A stretch of DNA of 64,000 nt. Source: an uncultured Bacilli bacterium (GTDB lineage: Bacteria > Bacillota_I > Bacilli_A > RF39 > UBA660). The stretch lies in the NCBI GenBank assembly GCA_934120715.1, contig CAKOUW010000007.1, positions 1 to 64,000 of the forward strand, read 5' to 3'. The notes under the pieces were generated by a model. It did not search any database. It worked only from the letters and a program-made list of their open reading frames with translations, and was not told where the DNA came from. The position numbers were made by a program, and so were the translations under genes. This document shows positions 26,341 through 35,320 of the stretch, piece after piece. Within the stretch, counting starts at the first letter, position 1; each line of letters opens with the position of its first letter.

Positions 26341-28488
26341 ATGTTTGATAGGATTGTCTATATTAGTGATCATGGGGCAAATATAAAGTTACAAGATAAT
26401 GTCCCTTTGACTCAAAATTTAATGAATTTACATATTGTTTTTGAGGACGACAAGAAAAAGATTCTTGGTGAAGTTGATGATTTAGATGGTAATCTTGTTA
26501 AAGCTAGATTTTTAGGCGAAATTGTTGATGGTAAGTTATTGGGTGGTACTATTAGAAAACCATCTTTAGATGCTAAAATTAGGGTTATAGAACAGTCTGA
26601 GATACCTATGATTGTAGGTAGTGATACTAATGGTTATATGAGACTTGGGGTTAGTCCTTTTTATAATGATTATCCTGTATTTTTAAATGTTAATAATTTC
26701 TTTAGTAATCATTTTGCTATTTTTGGTAATAGTGGTTCTGGTAAGAGTTGTGGTATTTCTAGACTTTTTCAAAATATGTTTCATGATAATAGACTTTTTC
26801 CATATAAAGCTAATATCTTATTATTTGATTCATCAGGTGAATATTATAATGCTTTTAATAATTTGAATAGTATTAATTCTAGATATAATTATAGATTATA
26901 TAGCACAAATGAAGTTGACAGTCCTGGGGAGAAATTAAGAATACCAATATTTTTACTTAATCATACTGATCTTGCTTTACTTCTTCAAGCTACTAATCAT
27001 TCACAACTTCCAATAATAGAGAGAATGTTAAAATTAGCCTTAGTTTTTTCACAAGATGATATGGATGCTAATAGTTATAAAAATCATCTTATTGCTAAAG
27101 CTATTATGACAATTTTATATACTAATGAAACTTCTCCTAATAAAAGAAATGAAATCTTTTCTATATTAGCTAGTTGTTCTACTGCACAGTTTAATTTAGA
27201 AGCTGTTATTCAGGGAATTGGATATACAAGAAAATTTAGAGAGTGTTTTTTAATTGATAAACAGGGACAGTTTACAGAGAGTGTTTTGCTTACTGAGTAT
27301 GTTTCATCATTTATAAAAGAAGAGCTTGATTCATATGAACCAAAGAAGAATGTTTATTATACTTTGGATACTTTAGAGAAGGCTTTAAATTTTACTTTAA
27401 TTAGCGAAGGTTGGCTTAGAAATGAAAATACTTATGGTGATGCAGTAACTATTAAGGTTAGATTACATGAATTAATTGTTGGTGATAATGCTAAGTACTT
27501 TGATTATCCTAATTATGTATCACTTGAGACTTATTTATCTTCTATGATACTTGATAATGGTAGAAAATTTCAAATTATTAATATTAATTTGGATGATGTT
27601 GATGATGATTTTGCTAAGGTTATTACGAAGATCTTTTCTAGACTGGTATTTGAGTTTGCTAAAGGGTTAAAAGATAGAGCTAGCATACCTTTTCATATTG
27701 TTGTTGAAGAAGCTCATAGATATATTCAAAATGATACGGATAGATTTTTGATTGGTTATAATATATTTGAACGTATTGCTAAAGAGGGTCGTAAATACGG
27801 TGTTATTTTGGGACTTATTTCTCAAAGACCAGTGGAACTTTCTGATACTGTTATTTCACAGTGTTCAAACTTCTTGATATTTAAAATGAATCACCCTGTT
27901 GATGTTGACTATATTAGAAAGATGGTTCCTAATATTAGTGATGAAATTGTTCAAAAACAAAAAACTTTACAGGCTGGTACTTGTTTGGGATTTGGAATGG
28001 CTTTTAAAATACCATTAATTGTAAAGATGGAGATGCCTGATCCAGCTCCATGGAGTGGCAACTGTGATGTTGTTAAAATATGGAATGGTAATGCAGAGCC
28101 TTCTAATGCGACATATGAACAGAATATTAATGTTAATTCTTTAAATTCTAATGTTCCTTCGGTTAATGCAGTTCCTTCTAATTTTAGTAATCCTGTTGCG
28201 ATGACTAATAATTCTACTAATAACTCTGGTGTTGGTCAGTTTGATACTGGTAGTGCAAATCAGATTAATAGTAATATTAATAGTATTCCTCAAGCGGCTA
28301 TGCCTAATTATTCATCATTTAATTCATCCAATAATGACTATTTTGTTTTGGATGATCCTATTTCAAATGATGATAATTCGTCTTTTAGTACACCAAGTAT
28401 TATCAATAATACGCCTGTTGATAATTTTAATAATTCTCCAGTTTTACAAACTGATACAGGTGTTCCATTAGTTAGTCTTTCTGAATAA
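26341..28488 (+). CDS. HerA/VirB4-like ATPase with Asn/Ser-rich tail
   Basis: 715 aa. Residues 1-110 form a beta-barrel of HerA-ATS type. The ATPase has Walker A GNSGSGKS (about residue 131), a Walker B in HIVVEEAHRYIQND, and the sensor region GLISQRPVELSDTVISQCSN. The last 120 residues are an Asn/Ser/Pro-rich disordered tail. HerA proteins pump DNA, often with the NurA nuclease. No NurA or Sir2-like partner lies beside it. It has its own promoter and terminator between ylxM and ffh. Role unknown; DNA translocase or helicase is the safe call. Confidence 0.8.
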   Translation: MFDRIVYISDHGANIKLQDNVPLTQNLMNLHIVFEDDKKKILGEVDDLDGNLVKARFLGEIVDGKLLGGTIRKPSLDAKIRVIEQSEIPMIVGSDTNGYMRLGVSPFYNDYPVFLNVNNFFSNHFAIFGNSGSGKSCGISRLFQNMFHDNRLFPYKANILLFDSSGEYYNAFNNLNSINSRYNYRLYSTNEVDSPGEKLRIPIFLLNHTDLALLLQATNHSQLPIIERMLKLALVFSQDDMDANSYKNHLIAKAIMTILYTNETSPNKRNEIFSILASCSTAQFNLEAVIQGIGYTRKFRECFLIDKQGQFTESVLLTEYVSSFIKEELDSYEPKKNVYYTLDTLEKALNFTLISEGWLRNENTYGDAVTIKVRLHELIVGDNAKYFDYPNYVSLETYLSSMILDNGRKFQIININLDDVDDDFAKVITKIFSRLVFEFAKGLKDRASIPFHIVVEEAHRYIQNDTDRFLIGYNIFERIAKEGRKYGVILGLISQRPVELSDTVISQCSNFLIFKMNHPVDVDYIRKMVPNISDEIVQKQKTLQAGTCLGFGMAFKIPLIVKMEMPDPAPWSGNCDVVKIWNGNAEPSNATYEQNINVNSLNSNVPSVNAVPSNFSNPVAMTNNSTNNSGVGQFDTGSANQINSNINSIPQAAMPNYSSFNSSNNDYFVLDDPISNDDNSSFSTPSIINNTPVDNFNNSPVLQTDTGVPLVSLSE

Positions 28489-28508
28489 ACTGCTTTGGCA
28501 GTTTTTTT
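28487..28508 (+). terminator. Terminator after the HerA-like gene
   Basis: AAACTGC / GCAGTTT stem with 4-nt loop and a T tract; the stem starts inside the stop codon. Confidence 0.8.
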
Positions 28509-28561
28509 CTTTTCTTTACTTATTTTAATTAATTATTTATAATATTTAATAGGTGATTAAA

Positions 28562-29869
28562 ATGTTTGAAAGTTTAGGTGATAGGTTACAATCTATCGTA
28601 CATAAGATAAAAGGATACGGAAAGATAACTGAAGATAATATTTCAGAAATGATGAGAGAAGTTCGTCTTGCCTTATTAGAGGCTGATGTTAATTATAAAG
28701 TTGTTAAAGAATTCACTAATTCTGTTAAGGAAAAAGCTTTAGGTGAAGAGGTTGCTAGCAGTATAAATCCTGGTGACTTGTTTGTTAAAATTGTAAAGGA
28801 TGAACTTACCTCTCTTCTGGGAGGAGAGAGTGCACCTTTAAATACAAAAGGTAATCCAGCTATTTTAATGCTTGTTGGTTTACAAGGTTCTGGTAAAACT
28901 ACGACTGCTGCTAAGCTTGCTAATTATTTGAGAAAAAAAGAGGCAAAGAAACCATTATTAGTAGCTTGTGATGTTTATAGACCGGCTGCTATAGATCAAT
29001 TAAAGCAATTAGGGAAACAGTTGGGTATTGAAGTTTATGATGAGGGTAAGGCTAATCCTGTTTCAATTTCTAAAAATGCGATTATTTATGCAAAAGAGAA
29101 TAATTATGATTATGTTTTAATTGATACTGCTGGTCGACTTCATATAGACTTAGAGCTTATGGATGAACTTATAAATATAAAAGATACAGTTAATCCACAA
29201 GAAGTATTATTAGTAATTGATTCAATGATGGGACAAGATGCAATAAATGTTATTACTGGTTTTAATGATAAATTGCCATTAACAGGAGTTGTTTTAACTA
29301 AGTTAGATGGTGATACTAGAGGTGGTGTAGCTTTATCTGTTAGACATTTAACTAATGTTCCTATTAAGTTTATTGGTGTTTCTGAAAAATTGGATGGCCT
29401 TGATAGTTTTGATCCAGAGAGAATGGCTGGAAGAATTTTGGGAATGGGTGATATAGTTTCTTTGGTTGAGAAAGCAACTGAGGCTATTGATGAAAAAGAG
29501 GCTTATAAAACAGCTAAAAAGATGCAACAGGGTAAATTTGATTTAGAAGATTTTTTAGCGACGATGAAACAAATGAAGAAATTAGGTCCTTTAGAAAACT
29601 TAATTAAACTAATTCCTGGTGCTAAAAAGATGGGACTTACTAACGTAAAGATTGATCCTAAACAAATGGCTCATATAGAAGCAATTGTTTTGTCTATGAC
29701 TGTTAAGGAAAGAAGAAATCCTGATATAATAAAAGCAAGTAGAAAGACTAGAATTGCTAAAGGTAGTGGAACTTCTGTTCAGGAAGTTAATAAATTATTA
29801 CAACAATTTGAACAAATGAAGAAAATGATGAAAATGATGTCTAATGGTAAGATGAAAATGCCTTTTTAA
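28562..29869 (+). CDS. ffh: Signal recognition particle protein Ffh
   Basis: 435 aa from the ATG at 28562, with AGGTGA 5 bp upstream. The NG domain shows LQGSGKTTT, DTAGR and TKLDGDTRGG. The Met-rich M domain that binds 4.5S RNA and signal peptides runs from about 300 and ends GKMKMPF. It is the protein core of SRP and works with FtsY encoded nearby. Confidence 0.97.
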   Translation: MFESLGDRLQSIVHKIKGYGKITEDNISEMMREVRLALLEADVNYKVVKEFTNSVKEKALGEEVASSINPGDLFVKIVKDELTSLLGGESAPLNTKGNPAILMLVGLQGSGKTTTAAKLANYLRKKEAKKPLLVACDVYRPAAIDQLKQLGKQLGIEVYDEGKANPVSISKNAIIYAKENNYDYVLIDTAGRLHIDLELMDELINIKDTVNPQEVLLVIDSMMGQDAINVITGFNDKLPLTGVVLTKLDGDTRGGVALSVRHLTNVPIKFIGVSEKLDGLDSFDPERMAGRILGMGDIVSLVEKATEAIDEKEAYKTAKKMQQGKFDLEDFLATMKQMKKLGPLENLIKLIPGAKKMGLTNVKIDPKQMAHIEAIVLSMTVKERRNPDIIKASRKTRIAKGSGTSVQEVNKLLQQFEQMKKMMKMMSNGKMKMPF

Positions 29870-29874
29870 TACTG

Positions 29875-29907
29875 ATACGACAGTCTTTATGATTGTTGTA
29901 TTTTTTT
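29875..29907 (+). terminator. Terminator after ffh
   Basis: 11-bp stem ATACGACAGTC / GATTGTTGTAT with G-T pairs, 5-nt loop, then six T. Confidence 0.8.
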
Positions 29908-29970
29908 GGGTTTTTATCGTGGCTAATAAATTCTTTTTACATACTATACAGTAGAGGAGGTATTTATAAT

Positions 29971-30192
29971 ATGTTTGATCAAGGTATGACTAATATGCCA
30001 AATTTCGATTTTGATTCTTCTGTTGTTGGTAACAATAATGTTGTTGATAATAATATGGATGTTGATATTAATATGATGAACTATGCTGAAAATCAGTCTG
30101 TTCAAAATGTTGGATATTCTTCACCTATAAGTGAGGCAGTTCAAGAAAAATGCGTTCATAGAACTATCGTTCATGAAGTACCACAAGTGTGA
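29971..30192 (+). CDS. Small acidic protein with CotD-like C-terminal motif, possibly truncated
   Basis: 73 aa from the ATG at 29971, with AGAGGAGG 10 bp upstream. The first 45 residues are Asn/Asp/Met-rich and disordered. The C-terminus, CVHRTIVHEVPQV, resembles the Cys-His motif that opens the repeated part of CotD-type spore coat proteins, where more Cys/His residues normally follow. Here a TGA comes just where the next Cys would be expected. CATACTATA, similar to the -10 of late sporulation promoters, lies 31 bp upstream of the start. Identity is tentative. Confidence 0.5.
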   Translation: MFDQGMTNMPNFDFDSSVVGNNNVVDNNMDVDINMMNYAENQSVQNVGYSSPISEAVQEKCVHRTIVHEVPQV

Positions 30193-30313
30193 TAATTTAT
30201 GATAGATCTATTATGTTTTTATTGTGATTAATTTAGTTAGTTCTTTATGTTTTTTATATGATATACTATATATATGATTTTTAGTACTAAGTACTTATGA
30301 TGGAGGTAGTTGA

Positions 30314-31162
30314 ATGTTTAAAGGAAAACCATTTGTTAAATGGGCTGGTGGAAAAAGACAAATTATAGATAAATTAAAAAAATATGTTCCAGATGAGTTT
30401 GATACATATTATGAACCTTTTGTTGGAGGAGGAGCATTGTTATTTGAATTATCTCCTAAGAAAGCTGTTATTAATGATTCTAATATGGAACTTATGAATG
30501 TATATAAATGTTTATGTGATTTAGATAAGTTTAAAAAGATGTGTAGTGTTTTAAATCATTATGAGACTCAACACTCAGAAGAGTTTTATTATGAAATTAG
30601 AAATAAGGATAGAAATAAAGCTTCATATAATAGATTATCTGATTATACTAAGGCAGCTCGTACTATTTATTTGAATAAAGCATGTTTTAATGGACTTTAT
30701 AGGGTTAATAGTAAAAATGAATTTAATGTGCCTTTTGGAAAGAAACTTAAAATTAATACTTATGAAGGTAGTAACTTAATTACTGTTAGTAATTATTTAA
30801 CTATGAATGATATAAAGATTTTAAGTGTTGACTTTGAAGAGGCTGTTAGTACTGCTAAAAAAGGGGATTTTGTTTATTTTGATCCTCCATATGATTCTGA
30901 TACTAATACATTTAATAGTTATACTGAAGAGGGATTTAATAAAGATGAACAAAGAAGACTAGCTAAAGTATTTAAAGAATTAGATGCTAGAGGTGTTTAT
31001 GTAATGCTTTCAAATCATAATACTGTACTTATTAATGAATTATATAAAGATTATAATATACATTTAATTGAGGCAAAAAGAAATATAAATGCCAATGGTA
31101 GTAAAAGAGGAAACGTAGAGGAAGTAATAATTACTAATTTTAAAAATAAAGATACATTTTAG
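30314..31162 (+). CDS. dam: DNA adenine methyltransferase, Dam/DpnM type
   Basis: 282 aa. The AdoMet motif FVKWAGGKRQ (residues 6-15), EPFVGGGALLFEL, and the catalytic DPPY in YFDPPYDSDT mark a D12-class N6-adenine methylase, probably of GATC type. No restriction enzyme gene is adjacent, so it looks like an orphan regulator or a self-protection enzyme. A terminator separates it from the recombinase module downstream. Confidence 0.9.
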   Translation: MFKGKPFVKWAGGKRQIIDKLKKYVPDEFDTYYEPFVGGGALLFELSPKKAVINDSNMELMNVYKCLCDLDKFKKMCSVLNHYETQHSEEFYYEIRNKDRNKASYNRLSDYTKAARTIYLNKACFNGLYRVNSKNEFNVPFGKKLKINTYEGSNLITVSNYLTMNDIKILSVDFEEAVSTAKKGDFVYFDPPYDSDTNTFNSYTEEGFNKDEQRRLAKVFKELDARGVYVMLSNHNTVLINELYKDYNIHLIEAKRNINANGSKRGNVEEVIITNFKNKDTF

Positions 31163-31182
31163 ATATTGTTTTTTTTATTGAT

Positions 31183-31212
31183 AAACATTCTATATTTTAT
31201 AGGATGTTTTTA
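31183..31212 (+). terminator. Terminator after dam
   Basis: 11-bp stem AAACATTCTAT / ATAGGATGTTT, 5-nt loop, T-rich tail. Confidence 0.75.
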
Positions 31213-31266
31213 TTATTTATTACTAAATTTGTTTTTTTATCCATAGATTTAAGTGAGGTGCTTATT

Positions 31267-31416
31267 ATGGGTAAATATAAAATTAATTATATTTCTATTC
31301 AAAAAAAAGATATTAATGATATACTTGTTAATCTTTTAAATAGAGAATTGAAAAAACACTTTAGGATAAATTCTTCTTTGCTTTCAGAAGGGGATAAGTC
31401 TCTTGGAAAAGTATAA
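31267..31416 (+). CDS. Small protein encoded upstream of a serine recombinase
   Basis: 49 aa from the ATG at 31267, with AAGTGAGGTG upstream. It is basic, with a likely amphipathic helix KDINDILVNLLNRELKKHF. Its 3' end overlaps the recombinase start by 14 bp, so the two are translated together. No family recognised. A similar layout, a short ORF just before a recombinase, occurs at 60738 and, degraded, at 51989, although the sequences differ. Confidence 0.55.
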   Translation: MGKYKINYISIQKKDINDILVNLLNRELKKHFRINSSLLSEGDKSLGKV

Positions 31417-32959
31417 TGTTGGTCTTTATATAAGATTATCTCGTGAAGATGATGATAAAGTTTATGAAAGTGAGAGTATTACTAATCAGAAGAGTTTATT
31501 ACTTCAATATGTAGATGAAAATAATTTAAATGTATATGATATTTATATTGATGATGGTTATTCTGGTACTAATTTTGATAGACCAGCTTTTAATAGATTA
31601 TTAGGTGATATAGAATTAGGAAGAGTTAATATGGTTATTACTAAAGATATGTCAAGATTAGGTAGGGATTATATTGGCACTGGTAGTTTAATTGAAAAAT
31701 ATTTTCCTAAACATAATGTTAGGTATATTGCGGTGACTGATAATATTGATACATTCTTAGATAATTCAAATAATGATATAGCACCTTTTAAGGCAATAAT
31801 GAATGATATGTATGCTAAAGATATTTCTAAAAAGATAAGAGCTAGTTTGAAAGCAAAGCAAAAAGAAGGTAAATGGGTGGGATGTAGAACTCCATTTGGA
31901 TATGCTCAAGATCCTAATGATAAAAATCATTTAGTTATTAATGAAGAACAAGCTATAATTGTTAAAAGAATTTATGATATGTGTTTAGATGGATTGTCAT
32001 TTTTCAAAATAGCAAAAAAGTTAACTAATGAGGGCATAAAAACACCAGCACAATATTATAGTTTTGAATGGAAAAGTAATTATAACTTAAAATATGGACT
32101 GTGGCATTCTAAAACAGTAAGAGATATATTAACTAACAGGATGTATATTGGAGATATGGTGCAGAATAGAAGAAGTAAAATAAATTATAAAGTTAAAAAA
32201 GTTGTTAGAAATAATCCTAAAGATTATATAATTGTAGGAAATACTCATGAAGCTATTATTGATAAAGAAATCTTTTATGAAGTACAAAAAAGAATACCTA
32301 AAAATGTAGGAAGAAGTGAAAAAAAAGAGAATCATTTATTGGATGGACTTTTATATTGTGGTGATTGTGGTCATAAAATTTCAATAACTTCTAGAAGAAA
32401 GACGGATAATAGGTGTTATACTATTTGTAATTATTATAGGACTTATATGAGGCAAAAATTATGTACAACTCATTCAAATAATTATGATGATCTTGAAAAA
32501 ATAATTATTGAATCTTTAAGTGATAATTTTTTTAAATATATCGATAAGGATAAAATTAAAAATTCTGTTTTAAATAGTTTGAATGAGAATAATCAAAATA
32601 ATAGTAAAAAAGAATTAGAATTACTCAATAAAAGAATAGAGCAAATTAATGATAATTTAGATACTATTTATATAGATAAATTAAATAAAAAGATAACTTT
32701 GGAACAGTTTGAGAGAGTAAAAATAAAATTAGAGGATGAGCTTGATACTGTAAAAACAAAATATAGTGAACTAAATGATATTGTTGATAATAATAAGTCT
32801 AAAGATAAAATAATAGTAAAATATATTAATGATTTTTTATCTATGAAGGAATTTAACAGGGAGTTAATGGTTTGTTTAATTGATAGGATTGATATTTATG
32901 AAGATAAAAGAATTGATATAAAAGTTATTTTTAATATTGATGCAAAAACGAACATTTGA
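31403..32959 (+). CDS. Large serine recombinase
   Basis: 518 aa from a TTG start. The resolvase domain has the catalytic Ser in LYIRLSRED and the conserved DMSRLGRDYI. The recombinase domain covers about 165-290. A zinc ribbon has LLYCGDCGHKI with a later Cys pair, and a coiled coil (385-470) leads to the C-terminus. The domain set is that of TnpX/phage-type integrases, which recombine short att sites. No cargo genes or clear element ends are visible, so it may be a minimal or reduced mobile unit. Confidence 0.92.
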   Translation: MEKYNVGLYIRLSREDDDKVYESESITNQKSLLLQYVDENNLNVYDIYIDDGYSGTNFDRPAFNRLLGDIELGRVNMVITKDMSRLGRDYIGTGSLIEKYFPKHNVRYIAVTDNIDTFLDNSNNDIAPFKAIMNDMYAKDISKKIRASLKAKQKEGKWVGCRTPFGYAQDPNDKNHLVINEEQAIIVKRIYDMCLDGLSFFKIAKKLTNEGIKTPAQYYSFEWKSNYNLKYGLWHSKTVRDILTNRMYIGDMVQNRRSKINYKVKKVVRNNPKDYIIVGNTHEAIIDKEIFYEVQKRIPKNVGRSEKKENHLLDGLLYCGDCGHKISITSRRKTDNRCYTICNYYRTYMRQKLCTTHSNNYDDLEKIIIESLSDNFFKYIDKDKIKNSVLNSLNENNQNNSKKELELLNKRIEQINDNLDTIYIDKLNKKITLEQFERVKIKLEDELDTVKTKYSELNDIVDNNKSKDKIIVKYINDFLSMKEFNRELMVCLIDRIDIYEDKRIDIKVIFNIDAKTNI

Positions 32960-33282
32960 TAAAAAATTGTTAATTGTTAAATGATAGAGAGAGTAATATG
33001 GATTAAAAAATCGTGCAACTGAAATTAAATTCTCAAAATGATAATAAAAAATATTTAACCAATACACTAATACTGAAGGCATATTTGTCTGTACCAAGTT
33101 CTGTATGGTGGACAAAACTTGAAACAGATAATGCTTAGAAAGATACTGGTATAACTGTATTTACTAATGAAATTTATAAATAATGGTTTGGTGTAGTAGC
33201 AAAAGTTTATAAAAATATTAGAAAATAAAATTTGGCGATAGAAAATAAGGGATAAATGTTATAATAGTTTTAGGTAGGTGTT
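32960..33282. other. Non-coding stretch with traces of a decayed gene
   Basis: 323 bp without an intact gene. Plus-strand frames give short protein-like runs (for example AYLSVPSSVWWTKLETDNA followed by a stop, then TGITVFTNEIYK) broken by stops, which suggests a degraded gene behind the recombinase. An extended -10, TGTTATAAT at 33257-33265, probably serves the NERD gene. Confidence 0.4.
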
Positions 33283-34068
33283 ATGGAAATAATTAAAAGT
33301 TTTATTGAAGAAATTGTAAATATATATTTAAACAATCCAAAGTTGTTATTAGAAATAATTATTTTAATAGTACTTTGTGTATTATTAGATATATATTATC
33401 CAAAGTTCAGAGGATTCATGGGAGAGTTCTGGGTGAAATCAGAACTTGATAAATTACCTAAAGGTGAATATATTGTGTTAAATAATATTATGATAAAAGA
33501 TGAAAATGGAACTCATCAAATAGATCATTTGGTTTTATCACAATTTGGCATTTTTGTTATAGAAATGAAAAACTATTATGGATTAATTAAAGGAAAAGAT
33601 TTTGATAATAAATGGTGTCAGTATTTAGGAAAAAATAAGCGTTATTTTCTAAATCCTATTCATCAAAATTATGGGCATATAAAATCTTTATCAAATTTAC
33701 TTAAATTGGAAGATAAGTGTTTTATTTCGGTTATTTGTTTTTCTAATCAAGCTAAAATTGAGGTTAAAAGTCATAGTGCAATTACACAGGTTGCTTTTTT
33801 GAAGAATGAAATTTTAAAGTATGATGAAATTCTGGTCAATAAAGATATAAAAGAATTATCAAATGTTATTATATCTAATAATATTGTGGATAAGGCATTA
33901 ATAAGACAGCATGTGAAAGATATTCGTGCTAAAGTCAATAATGATAGAGAATTAGAAAATAATATGATATGTCCAAAATGTGGAAATAAATTAGTTGAAC
34001 GTAATGGTAAATATGGAAAATTTATTGGATGTTCTAACTATCCTAAATGTAGATACATTAAAAAGTAA
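33283..34068 (+). CDS. NERD-domain protein with topoisomerase-type zinc ribbon
   Basis: 261 aa. An N-terminal membrane helix (about 18-38) is followed by a NERD nuclease-related domain with GEFWVKSEL, an Asp in HQIDHLVLS and the FVIEMKNYYG motif of PD-(D/E)XK enzymes. The C-terminus is a four-Cys zinc ribbon (ICPKCGNKL and FIGCSNYPKC) like those ending topoisomerase I. Probably a membrane-tethered DNA-processing protein of unknown substrate. It lies just downstream of a mobile recombinase. Confidence 0.87.
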   Translation: MEIIKSFIEEIVNIYLNNPKLLLEIIILIVLCVLLDIYYPKFRGFMGEFWVKSELDKLPKGEYIVLNNIMIKDENGTHQIDHLVLSQFGIFVIEMKNYYGLIKGKDFDNKWCQYLGKNKRYFLNPIHQNYGHIKSLSNLLKLEDKCFISVICFSNQAKIEVKSHSAITQVAFLKNEILKYDEILVNKDIKELSNVIISNNIVDKALIRQHVKDIRAKVNNDRELENNMICPKCGNKLVERNGKYGKFIGCSNYPKCRYIKK

Positions 34069-34078
34069 AGAATCTATC

Positions 34079-34250
34079 AAAAAAGGGTAAGGACATGTAT
34101 GTCCAATACATACAAGAATAATAAATCATCATGTTTATAAACATACTTACAGACCACAATATTCTTGCAGTGAAGAAAATACTGTAAGTAATGTTCAATG
34201 TGGATCTTGTTGTCAATTTAGATAATGTAAAAATTATGTCTAGTTTTATC
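34079..34250 (+). promoter_or_regulatory. Inverted-repeat-rich intergenic region before rpoZ
   Basis: Contains GGACAT-GT-ATGTCC, a perfect 14-bp palindrome ATGTTTATAAACAT (34131-34144), and CTTACAG (34146-34152) pairing with CTGTAAG (34182-34188) around an inner TTCTT / AAGAA stem. An upstream GTAAG (34087-34091) could pair with the same CTTAC, giving two exclusive folds. No T-tract terminator is present. Function unknown. Confidence 0.35.
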
Positions 34251-34308
34251 ACATTTCTTGATTAATTTATCTAGCTAGTTTATCCTAATAATAGGGAGTG
34301 TGATATTA

Positions 34309-34518
34309 ATGATTTATCCATCTATTGACAAACTACTTAACTTGGTTGGTTCTAAGTATGAATTGGTTCATATAGTGGCCCAAAGGAGTAAACAGATATC
34401 TAGAGATGGGTATTTGCAAATGCCTATTTGCGAATATAAGAGTGCTAAAAATATAGGTAGAGCACTTGAAGAGGTTTCAGCAGGTCTAATTGAAATTAAA
34501 AAGAAAGAAAATCTATAG
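34309..34518 (+). CDS. rpoZ: RNA polymerase omega subunit
   Basis: 69 aa from ATG 34309 with AGGGAGTG upstream. The family core YPSIDKLLNLVGSKYELVHI and the later KNIGRALEEVSAGLI are clear. Omega binds the beta-prime subunit and aids RNA polymerase assembly. Here it is next to recX rather than gmk as in many Bacilli. Confidence 0.9.
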   Translation: MIYPSIDKLLNLVGSKYELVHIVAQRSKQISRDGYLQMPICEYKSAKNIGRALEEVSAGLIEIKKKENL

Positions 34519-34548
34519 TATTTGTGATGGTTTCTTTCTTTTTTTTTT
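34501..34548 (+). terminator. Terminator after rpoZ
   Basis: AGAAAGAAA / TTTCTTTCT stem followed by T8; the 5' arm lies in the last codons of rpoZ. Confidence 0.65.
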
Positions 34549-34573
34549 GATATAATTTTTTTAGGTGATAAAT

Positions 34574-35320
34574 GTGAATATAATTAGTTTTAAACGCCTT
34601 AAAAATGGAATGTATAGTATTAAGCTTGATGATAATAATGAAATATCTTTATATCAAGAAGTTATTTTAGAATATGAGTTATTAATAAAGAAAAGTATAA
34701 GTAGCGATATGCTTTTAAAAATTAATTCTTTAAATAAAAAATGGGAAGTTTATTATGTTGGTTTAAAGCTTTTAAAATCTAGATTTAGAAGTAGGAAAGA
34801 GTTATTTAATTTATTAGTAAAAAAAGAGTATTCTAATGAAGACATTTGTGATGCTTTAGATAGATTAGAGAGTCAGGGTTATATAAATGATTTGGTTTTT
34901 AGTAAGAGTTATATAAATAATCAAATATTAACTACTAATAGGGGACCTAGAAGAATTATAAATGATTTATTAGATAAGGGTGTTTCTTTAGATATTATAG
35001 AGAAAACAATAGTTGATTTTAGTGATGAGTTAGAGAAAAATAGAATAAGTAAGCAAGTTGATAAATTTATTAAATCAAATAGAAACAAGAGTGGGAAAGT
35101 ATTAAAGATGAAAATTATAAATGATTTGCTTAGACTTGGATATAATAAGAGTGCTGTTGATGAAGTTGTTGGTAAAATAACATTTAGTGTTGATAAAGAT
35201 GTGGCTAAAAAAGAATATGATAAGTTATATAGAAAATATAGTCAGAAATATTCTGGTAGTGAATTAGAATATCGTATTAAACAAAAGTTATATCAAAAGG
35301 GGCTTATATATGAAGATTAA
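34574..35320 (+). CDS. recX: RecA regulatory protein RecX
   Basis: 248 aa from a GTG at 34574, well spaced from AGGTGAT; an upstream GTG at 34565 is inside that site. Repeated three-helix RecX modules are visible (LKSRFRSRKELFNLLVKKEY, DALDRLESQGYINDLVFSKS, IINDLLRLGYNKSAVDEVV). RecX modulates RecA filaments. The next gene overlaps its stop by 11 bp. Confidence 0.9.
   Translation: MNIISFKRLKNGMYSIKLDDNNEISLYQEVILEYELLIKKSISSDMLLKINSLNKKWEVYYVGLKLLKSRFRSRKELFNLLVKKEYSNEDICDALDRLESQGYINDLVFSKSYINNQILTTNRGPRRIINDLLDKGVSLDIIEKTIVDFSDELEKNRISKQVDKFIKSNRNKSGKVLKMKIINDLLRLGYNKSAVDEVVGKITFSVDKDVAKKEYDKLYRKYSQKYSGSELEYRIKQKLYQKGLIYED

Noticed and set aside
30284..30297. AGTACT double palindrome before dam
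   Set aside because: Short and AT-rich; no second copy or promoter overlap that would support an operator.
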